Assembly: GCA_015039465.1 (NCBI GenBank) | Contig: MU130016.1 | Location: 62,001-126,000 of the forward strand | Source of the DNA: Phlegmacium glaucopus | Taxonomy: Eukaryota > Basidiomycota > Agaricomycetes > Agaricales > Cortinariaceae | Direction: 5' to 3' | Length of the DNA: 64,000 nucleotides | Shown: one piece after another, positions 57,201 to 64,000 of the stretch | Position numbering within the stretch: the stretch's first letter is position 1 | Layout: the number at the start of each line of letters is the position of its first letter | The notes under the pieces: generated by a model | What the model was told of the DNA's origin: nothing | Databases searched by the model: none | What the model saw: the letters and a program-made list of their open reading frames with translations, nothing else | Position numbers and translations under genes: made by a program

Positions 57201-58150
57201 TGATGTCGTCAACCTTTCCGGTTTCTTCGAACCTATGGGATAAGTAGAAGCCGAAGAGGTGTAGATACTCAGGACCTTCGTAGGCAAGTTGTTCAAGGAC
57301 GCTTAGAAAGGAAGCGGGGTTCTTTGCTGCGTCCTTCACCATTTGTTCAATCTGTTCCGGGCTATAAGTTGCGGTTGTGTTGTCCACTTCAAATAAATCT
57401 TTCAGGAGAAGGTTAGTTATGACATTTTCAATCAGAAAAGAAAATACTACTGATTGTAAAAGTAAGTTTTAGCAGTAATCCAGCCTCGCCCGCGGAAAAT
57501 TGTCGCTCATCTTCGATATCTAGTCAGGAAATTGATACCTGTCCTATCACAAAGGGTCAGATATGCTACCTACCAGCCTGTACCGCCAAGAATCCCTGTA
57601 ATTCGTCTTTGTTCAAAGAAACACTTCCCAGCTCTTCACCATCTTTGGACTGAGCGATGAAAATGAGGCTATCCATGTTCTCCCTCCTAAATGTCTCGGT
57701 TAGTAATAGATAGTTTCTATTGGATAACTACCAACAAGGTGATTACACCAGGCCAACTCCACGTTGTCTCAGATGAATTCTTCAAGGTTGCAGATTCCTC
57801 GCCTTCCGGGCCGAATATGGTGAGTATCAGCGCCGGCCGCCCATCGATATTTGAGGCTCGTTCTGAAGAACATTCAACTTCAATGTCTGCATAACCAGGA
57901 CATCAAACAATGCTTTGAATTGAAATACAGCGCGTGGCGCACCACATAGTACCACCTTCCGAGTTCCAGTAACTTGGCCGTCAGCACCAGCTACTTGACC
58001 CCTCTCTAGCTCCTGATTGCTAGCATGATTGGTTGCTGCGATGCCTGTGTCCGCTGTGTTCTCCGTTTTCTGGGTGTCATTTTTTGGATGGGAACCTGGT
58101 GCAGGATCCAAGTCTGGCCCGGCGACAGCTCGAGAGTGGATACAGCCCAT
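54226..58150 (-). CDS. TPR-CHAT protease-like protein with N-terminal acylation motif
   Basis: The last two exons (ending 55114; 55056-54226) join in phase and carry a long array of TPR units (each with a LxxLGxSxxxRF core, about ten) and a CHAT domain. CHAT is a caspase-clan protease module with the histidine in WIHFACHGS and the cysteine in LAFLSACRTSTGE. RIWWCVTGPLAFLPIHAAG is its typical start. The frame continues upstream past a GTG at 57387 into short exons to an ATG at 58150. The predicted start MGCIHSRAV matches an N-myristoylation plus palmitoylation signal. Between it and the TPRs is a beta-rich C2-like region (RPALILTIFGPEG, EELGSVSLNKDEL, GEAGLLLKLTFT). One splice near 57732-57700 could not be reconciled. 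Family: TPR-CHAT proteins include TPR-regulated proteases such as bacterial craspase. Confidence 0.84.
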
Positions 58151-58506
58151 GCTGTATAGTGTCCTGATTCAACGCCAATGGGAGAGGTATTTGATAAATG
58201 GAAACGGTCACGACGAAGCTGGAACGCCGAATGTCACATGGTCCGCAAAATAACGTGTGTATCCGACATACTATTACCCATCCATAATAAAATGCTTGAC
58301 AGACTAGAATTTAAAAGGAATCTTGCCTCTGAAGTTTCGAGTCCTATGTATGCGGTTTCCACCAGAATTTTGTTGATGCTTAATGCACCGGCAAACGCCG
58401 GGTTCTATTTTCCTACGGTCATGAGTCCAGTTTAAAAAGGCGAGCGATCAAAGCCATAAGCCGAGCCGGTGGCAACACTTTATACTTGTCTTGAACGTCA
58501 TCCAGT
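58151..58506. promoter_or_regulatory. Divergent promoter region between TPR-CHAT and the coiled-coil gene
   Basis: 356 bp between divergent starts. No clear TATA box or other motif was recognised. Confidence 0.4.
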
Positions 58507-59076
58507 TTGAATCCATTCGACAAGCTTCATTCCAGTCCAAATATGTCGTCTAGTACCTCCTATCCAGCTAGATCAGAGGAGATGGTCCAACCCAATTCCA
58601 TTGCATACGTGTCAATGGCATCGGAAGTTACGCAGTTACGGCTGAGATGCTCTCGACTAGAGGAAGAGAGAGACAAGTACAGGAATTTTCTCCGGAACTG
58701 GATAGAACTCGCCAGGACTTGGGATAAACTTGAATCAGAAAGTGCGGAACAGCAAGTAATGATCACCGGCACCACTCCATCCCTTTCTCCGCCAGCCCTA
58801 GCTGCAGAAATTCAAAGAGTAAAAAGTGAAGAGAAAATGCAGGTAACTATTGTTAACGAACTTGAAGCAATATACACTGACATTCTAATCAACACAAGGA
58901 GAATCCTCATGATAGTCGATGTCCTCCTAAGGTCACAATGCCAGCCACTCCTGTATGATTTGCTCAGAACCTCAAGGAGAATTGATAATTATCTAGTGAC
59001 AGCCCCAAACTCCCCCTCTTCGACTTGGACTACGATCGAGAGGCGGCAAGCAAACCTCAAATTCAAATTTCGGTAG
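58507..59076 (+). CDS. Coiled-coil hypothetical protein
   Basis: A single-exon ORF of 189 residues starts MNPFDKLHSSPNMSSS; the second methionine (58543) is an alternative start. Residues about 30-60 form a heptad-rich segment (EVTQLRLRCSRLEEERDKYR). A helical C-terminal half follows (NELEAIYTDILINTRRILMI). No catalytic or known domain was recognised. It is head to head with the TPR-CHAT gene and in tandem with the gene at 59197. It could be a partner or scaffold of the CHAT protein, but only position supports that. Confidence 0.55.
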   Translation: MNPFDKLHSSPNMSSSTSYPARSEEMVQPNSIAYVSMASEVTQLRLRCSRLEEERDKYRNFLRNWIELARTWDKLESESAEQQVMITGTTPSLSPPALAAEIQRVKSEEKMQVTIVNELEAIYTDILINTRRILMIVDVLLRSQCQPLLYDLLRTSRRIDNYLVTAPNSPSSTWTTIERRQANLKFKFR

Positions 59077-59196
59077 CTCTTCAGTTGTGGGGTTACTAGA
59101 AAATGATCCTGCTGTGCGTACAACTTACTTCTAATTACCCAGACCTACAGCTGATTCTTTGTACACTACAAATCCTACACTTAAAAGTCTCCATCA

Positions 59197-60337
59197 GTGA
59201 GCAAAACCAGAAAGAGGCGATTAGAGGACACCGATCAGGAAATTGGAGCTGCTTCGCATGAGGATACTCCATCGGAATCAAAGCGAGTACGGTTCTTGGA
59301 GGTAAGTGGCATTCCCATGTCTCTCGTTCGAATGACAGTACTCGGAATCAACCCATTTATAAATTGCGCGCTCAGTATAAACTTGCTAGAATATGTCGTC
59401 GGAATCGGTGCCGCTTGCACTTCCTAGTGTTCCGCAAGATTCGCGTATTGTAGGAAAGAGCCGGTCGCAGATGGCAGCCATGAAGGCGGAGGATTCAGTC
59501 AAAACTTTAGTTAATCGTCCTAAGGTGCGTGATCCAACCTTCTATAACACTTCTGTTCGATTTGATTCTTTTTTATAGTGCGAACGTTGCGCACGGGCGG
59601 GTAAAGATTGCTTGAGACGTTCCGATCAGTTGGTTGGGGCTAGATGTATGAAGTGTGTAGTCAGCAAAAAGGGTTGTGTCTACCCGTCGAAGAAGAGTGC
59701 GTCGGAGAAGGTCCATAAGGCTCGAAGTAATGACAAGAGAGAGAGAGACGAGGATGATGATGATGATGATGTCGGTACTCTGGAAAAAACACCCAAGTTT
59801 CTCAGGTCGTCCAAGAAGGGGAAACAATTGGATGAGTCACCAGGGGCAGCGGCCTCTTCTTCTCAAGCTCGCCGTCTAGTTCCGTTTGTCGATTTGGTCA
59901 CTAGCAAGAAAGACTCTTCATCGTCGCTTATCACTAAGCCTTTCGGTTCTGGTGATTCATCTGCTATTCATCACAGCACATACGGCCTCGTGGAACATCC
60001 TCATCCCAGCACGACGTCTCTACCAGTTTCATCAGCCAATTATCCATCAATTGTTGGCAATCACGAGTTCCGGATAAAGATGCTTCGTGTCAAGCTTGAG
60101 GCGTTACAAGAAGACCTACAGCTCGCAAATCAGCGCCGTAGTGAGAGGTATCCCAGGTATGAAAATGGGAATATAGTTGCCCTTCGTCACAAATTGAAAG
60201 AGTTGGAGGGGATGCAACTAGAGGAAATCATAAAAAGTGGGCAGAGGTCTAAAGTTCACATGCACCGGCCCACTTTTACTAGTCAGTTGGGGCATGAGGA
60301 ATTCTATGGCTCTTATATTAGTTATACTTTGACTTAG
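59197..60337 (+). CDS. Cysteine-motif nuclear-type protein (Zn2Cys6-like)
   Basis: Three exons in phase: to 59302 or so, about 59390-59524, and 59579-60337. The GTG at 59197 is not a credible start, so the beginning is unresolved and probably in an upstream exon. An N-terminal basic leader (KTRKRRLED, SKRVRFLE) is followed by CERCARAGKDCLRRSD and RCMKCVVSKKGCVYP. Six cysteines are spaced as two C-x2-C-x6-C halves separated by a loop, which resembles a split Zn2Cys6 cluster common in agaricomycete proteins. Then come an acidic run, a Ser-rich linker and a C-terminal coiled coil (MLRVKLEALQEDLQLANQRR). It is likely a nuclear DNA-binding protein; targets are unknown. Confidence 0.62.
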
Positions 60338-60919
60338 CACACCATTCTTCCCCATGTCCTCTTAGCACAACAAATCCGATACAAAAAAAAACAAACAAAA
60401 AAAAGTCGGCATGAGTGGAGGAGTCATTGATAAAATTGAAAAATATAAAGGATAAATGTACATCGGGGAGGAGTGTTGAAATTGCAATTGGACTAGGAAG
60501 CGGACGCCGGTTACCCTTATTCAATACTTGTATGTTCGCTTTTGTCATCAGGCTCTTTTCTCTTGTAACATTGTATCGTTTAGATATACACCATACTATT
60601 TGTTTTTTTTTGAGTGACGGCTTATCGATATGAAAATAGCTGTAATTTCTGATTAATTTCGTGTTGTGATGCAGCAAAGTTGAGCTGATTGGCTGTGCGT
60701 CCCTTGCATTTGTTTGAACTGAACGTGTGGAAACCGACTCGATATTGAGCTGGCGGCACCCTTGAAAGCGATGCTTGCGGAACAGAGTGTGGATTTGCCG
60801 AATATCAAGTTGTCGGCGCCGCCTGGCGACATATATATAATAATAATATGGCGAACGGATAATTATGTACTAGAATATTGATTATAGTGGGGGTACACAC
60901 AACAACGCCATACCGAAAT
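60338..60919. other. Convergent intergenic region
   Basis: It lies between the 59197 gene (+) and the GTPase-MACPF gene (-). A run of A and a (TATA)n stretch near 60830-60850 are the only features. No gene is seen. Confidence 0.4.
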
Positions 60920-63895
60920 CTAACGATCCTTCTTGGAATCCCCATCAGCCCTAGTATGCAGCGTCGCCTTGAACGCTTTCTTGAACTTAATGAAAACCCT
61001 CCAGTGATTCTGCTTGCGAGGTAGATTTGCAGATGAGCCAGCCTGATTAATGCCAGTGTCAGGTGCAAAGTTCTTTTGGTCCGGCCGCGCGATGAGATAT
61101 GACTTTGAAGCTTGCCTCAGATCTTCCTTCTGTTGGTCAGGGACACCATTGAGATTATACAGCCACTGGTATTCTGTGTTTTGATTGTCTGGGCAAAAAA
61201 CTGGATCTTTCTCTAATGCCTCAATCCACTGGATGCGAAAATCAGTACAGTCAGAGAGTGCGGCGGATGGTGAAACGTTTTGAAGACGTTGTTCCAATAC
61301 GGGTATAAGTTTACTTGCAACCGAACTTCCGCCATCACGGCAAATGATGACGTTTACCCTGTCCCTCAATCCCCTTTTCCCCTTTTCTTTTAAATGATCC
61401 AAGGAAAATTTGGCAGCAGCGTTCGCGGGCTCCAGCGGCACATGCGCATCTCCTCCGAAACTTTTTCCATCTATGCGTTCTTCCGCGTTACTATTGGTTT
61501 GAAAAACGATGCGCAGGACGCCACCTAATGCGACACGGAGGATAACATGTGTGCCGTATTTTTGGAAAAAGTCATAGTACTGTTGCATCAATGCTGATTT
61601 TGTTGGTCCACTGGCAGTATGCAGTGGTGGCAGTCGCTTGATCTCAGCTATCATTTTCTCTGATAGTCGCGGATCCCCGACATTGACTTTAGCGACATAT
61701 ATTAGATGCTGGGAGAGATAAAGTTGTGATTCCGCCGACATGGCCGACTTGAAAGTGTGGGAACTGGAATAGTGTGAGCTCAGACCTGCGACTTCACGCA
61801 TCTCGAATTCGACATGAAGCCGAGTAGCTGTGGTCTTATGGTCTTGCTTGGTATCCTTGATGTGTGAAAATTCGTCTGATTGACCGCCAGCTTGCTTGGT
61901 GATCTTGACATCTGACGGGCGCAGTTCGAGAATGCGGGTGCGCCCAAACAAACCACTGACAGGATTGTACGTGACTCCTAGGTACTCATCAGCTAGCTCG
62001 CCAATTCTATCAGAGCCAGCAGGATGCCAAGAGGAGGAAGACGGAGTGTTCTGGATCAATATCGTTAGTCAAACAGCACGTAGCAACTAGGGATCGTGTA
62101 TATAATCACCGAATTGGCTCTGCCTTGGGACGTGTGGTATGTGATCTTCTCCGGTGACAGGAGAACTTTAGTCGTGGCTTTACTGGCGAGATCGAAAGAC
62201 TCTCCTCCAGATAGAAGACGAAGCGCCTGTATCCCAGCAAGATCGTGCACGTCCGTGTCTCGAGGCGCGATGACGTCATAAATAGCTTTAAATAGGTTCT
62301 GATGGCTCAATTCGTCATTCGGTAACGTCTTGTATGGCGCGTCCATCTTGCTGCCACCTCCATTCTCGATGAATACGATACGCCACTGAGTTGATCTCCG
62401 GAAAACCTTGCGCTGCAGGTCAAGAATGATGGAGATTCGCTTGCCGGCTTCAATGTTCCACTGAATCCCCTTCTTATCGGGCTCGAAATCGTCGAATTGA
62501 TCCCAAGAAGACATCGATTTAGTGATGACCACGATAACATTGGTGCGATCTGGGTCAACCAAACCGGTAGTGTTCAGATTAAACATCGATGTCCCCAAGG
62601 CAGAGGTAAAGCGCTCAGGTTCGTTGTGAGCATCTGCTGTGATGGAGCTCCATTCCGCAACGAGGAGAATCACGTTTGGAAATGTGGAGCAGTGGACGGT
62701 CTGAGGATGAAGGTGTGGTTCAGGCTCCGTAAAGAAACGTCGCTTGTATTCGTGTATAAGAGAGACATTATCCGCTCGATGGCTGTAGGTTGTGTCTGCG
62801 TACCCTGGTGTATCGTCAAAGGCGACCGTCACTGTGACACCCGTTTCTTCATTTTGCACAGGAATAGTCACCCTCTGTATGACCTGTGGAAAATATGAAT
62901 CTCATTTTCACCATACGTTTCATGCAGAAATTAAGGTTACCTTCGTAGTTGATCCGGTAGTATTACTCCTACCCATCTCAAGGAGGTCACGACCCAGAAG
63001 CCTGTTTATAGTCGTCGACTTGCCGTGGCCACTTCGACCTACGACGAGGACAACCGCTTGGTTGGCATGTCTCCGAGTAGTGAGACCCGACTGTTCATAA
63101 GCTCTTTGATTCCGATCATAATAATTTGGAGGCGTATCCTCTCCGAGATTCTGCGATTCGTTGCTTAATGTCTTCGATGGATGATCGTCCAACGTCTTCC
63201 CAAGGGTAACGGTAGAGGAGGATGAGATACTGGGAGCAGCGTCGATGTAAGGTGATTCATGTATAGATGGCTCGTCCAACAACAAACGTACGGCCGACCA
63301 AGCGGACTCGGGTGTACCGTCAAACTGAATCGTACGAAACTTCCCTCCACTCTCCAGGCCGTTCGCAGATACCTGATCTGCTGAAGAGACTACATCGCAA
63401 GTTGTGACGATAAAACATTTCAGAGAAATAATATCATGACTAAGTCCAAGAAAGCCACTGCGTGGTTCACTATCGTGAAAATACAGTATTCCGGCAATGT
63501 GGTCATTGTCTGCGTGACTTTGGGACAAGATGTCAACGAAAATTGCGACGATATAGTATGATAGTCACCTATCCTTTATCCGCTTCTGTACAACGCTCTC
63601 CGTATCTACAGGCTGCGCTCTGACAAAAATGATACGACGTGCCAGATAATCGCGTTTAAAATGTTCACGCCTAAGCCATTCGGGTTGCAAACGATATCTT
63701 GCCGGGGCAATAGCTTGTACAAACTATAATTAACGAATCATTCCTGATAATTACATACTGCGTCGAACAACGGAACGCACCTTAGTCCCAGCTTCTGCAC
63801 ATGGGCCAGTTACACTGAGGTATACAGAATAAGCTAGCATCTATGCTTAAGAAAGCATCAAAGGCTTACATTACTATAATTATGTCTTGGTTCAT
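60920..63895 (-). CDS. Tandem GTPase-MACPF fusion protein
   Basis: Six exons in exact phase give 898 residues: 63895-63870, 63814-63781, 63723-63569, 63517-62941, 62883-62110 and 62050-60920. Residues 1-about 160 resemble a GTPase domain that has lost its P-loop: IVTGPCAEAGTKF at the Walker A position, then DHIAGILYFHDSEP and FIVTTCDVV. A second GTPase domain (about 225-500) is canonical: Walker A VVGRSGHGKSTTIN (about 231), G3 FDDTPGYADT, VVITKS at G4 and WRIVFIENGG near G5, of the AIG1-like TRAFAC type. The C-terminal 370 residues are a MACPF domain: LADEYLGVTYNP, the signature YGTHVILRVALGG (about 687) and a following strand region. MACPF proteins form membrane pores. No signal peptide is visible, so it would act inside the cell or need another exit route. 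The C-terminus is basic. Confidence 0.88.
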
Positions 63896-64000
63896 GGTTG
63901 TGTTTCGATGTTGGGAAGGAGATCCTATGAGTAAAAGGCTTTGATGAGTAGAAGGGGGATGTGATTAGCGGCAGAATTTGAGCAGACTAAAGGATCGGAC
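63896..64000. promoter_or_regulatory. Upstream region of the GTPase-MACPF gene
   Basis: The remaining 105 bp lies upstream of the predicted ATG. It is too short to judge. Confidence 0.35.

Noticed and set aside
57063..57387. Taking position 57387 as the start of the TPR-CHAT protein
   Set aside because: The codon there is GTG and the frame continues upstream through an in-phase acceptor. A nuclear fungal gene would be expected to start at ATG, and MGCIHS at 58150 is a better start.
63519..63570. In-frame TGA (63565-63567) as a nonsense mutation in the GTPase-MACPF gene
   Set aside because: A 51-bp GT-AG intron (63568-63518) with the correct phase removes it, and its length matches the other introns of the gene.

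Overview
The window looks like nuclear DNA of a mushroom-forming basidiomycete (Agaricomycetes). Almost every gene is cut by GT-AG introns of about 48-70 bp that restore reading frame exactly. The gene families (NB-ARC/TPR, TPR-CHAT and metacaspase-like proteins, MACPF, DUF6698-like) and the mobile elements (Plavaka-type transposase, tyrosine-recombinase retrotransposon, Ty3/Gypsy) are typical of that group. All identifications come from reading the sequence, without database searches.

Left part (1-24.1 kb): two tandem copies of one unit, an NB-ARC/TPR receptor-like gene (+) facing a serine/proline-rich gene with a degenerate phosphatase-like C-terminus (-). Unit 1 is the 3' part of NLR1 (1-1976) and a frameshifted partner (14458-16061). 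Unit 2 is intact: NLR2 (16680-21359, 7 exons, 1456 aa) and its partner (22150-23790, 2 exons, 525 aa). In unit 1 the intergenic gap holds about 11.9 kb absent from unit 2. This is a nested stack: a small element with long inverted arms (about 2271-12887), split by a Ty3/Gypsy retrotransposon (2431-12611, target duplication GTCAC), itself hit by hAT-like MITEs, a solo LTR and other insertions.

Middle (24.3-31.6 kb): a sugar-porter-type MFS transporter (-), a second phosphatase-like gene (+), and a complete 8-exon gene fusing a C2-like domain to a caspase-like protease (+, 785 aa).

32.7-51.1 kb is mobile DNA. It holds a Plavaka-type transposase gene (-) broken by a 1.8-kb hAT-like element with a perfect 8-bp target duplication; a divergent DUF6698-like gene (+) broken by a solo LTR; further TIR elements; and a tyrosine-recombinase (DIRS/Ngaro-like) retrotransposon with split direct repeats A1...B1-A2-B2, hit by a second solo LTR of the same family.

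Right part (51.5-63.9 kb): a caspase-like protease (-, 6 exons, 645 aa); a TPR-CHAT protease-like protein with an N-terminal acylation motif and probable C2-like region (-); a coiled-coil protein (+); a cysteine-motif nuclear-type protein (+); and a complete 6-exon gene fusing a degenerate GTPase, a canonical P-loop GTPase and a MACPF pore-forming domain (-, 898 aa).

Together the host genes make a dense cluster of receptor-like (NB-ARC/TPR), protease-like (two caspases, one CHAT) and membrane-attacking (MACPF) proteins. This is the parts list expected of a regulated cell-death or allorecognition/immune locus, embedded in and reshaped by transposons. That functional reading is inference.
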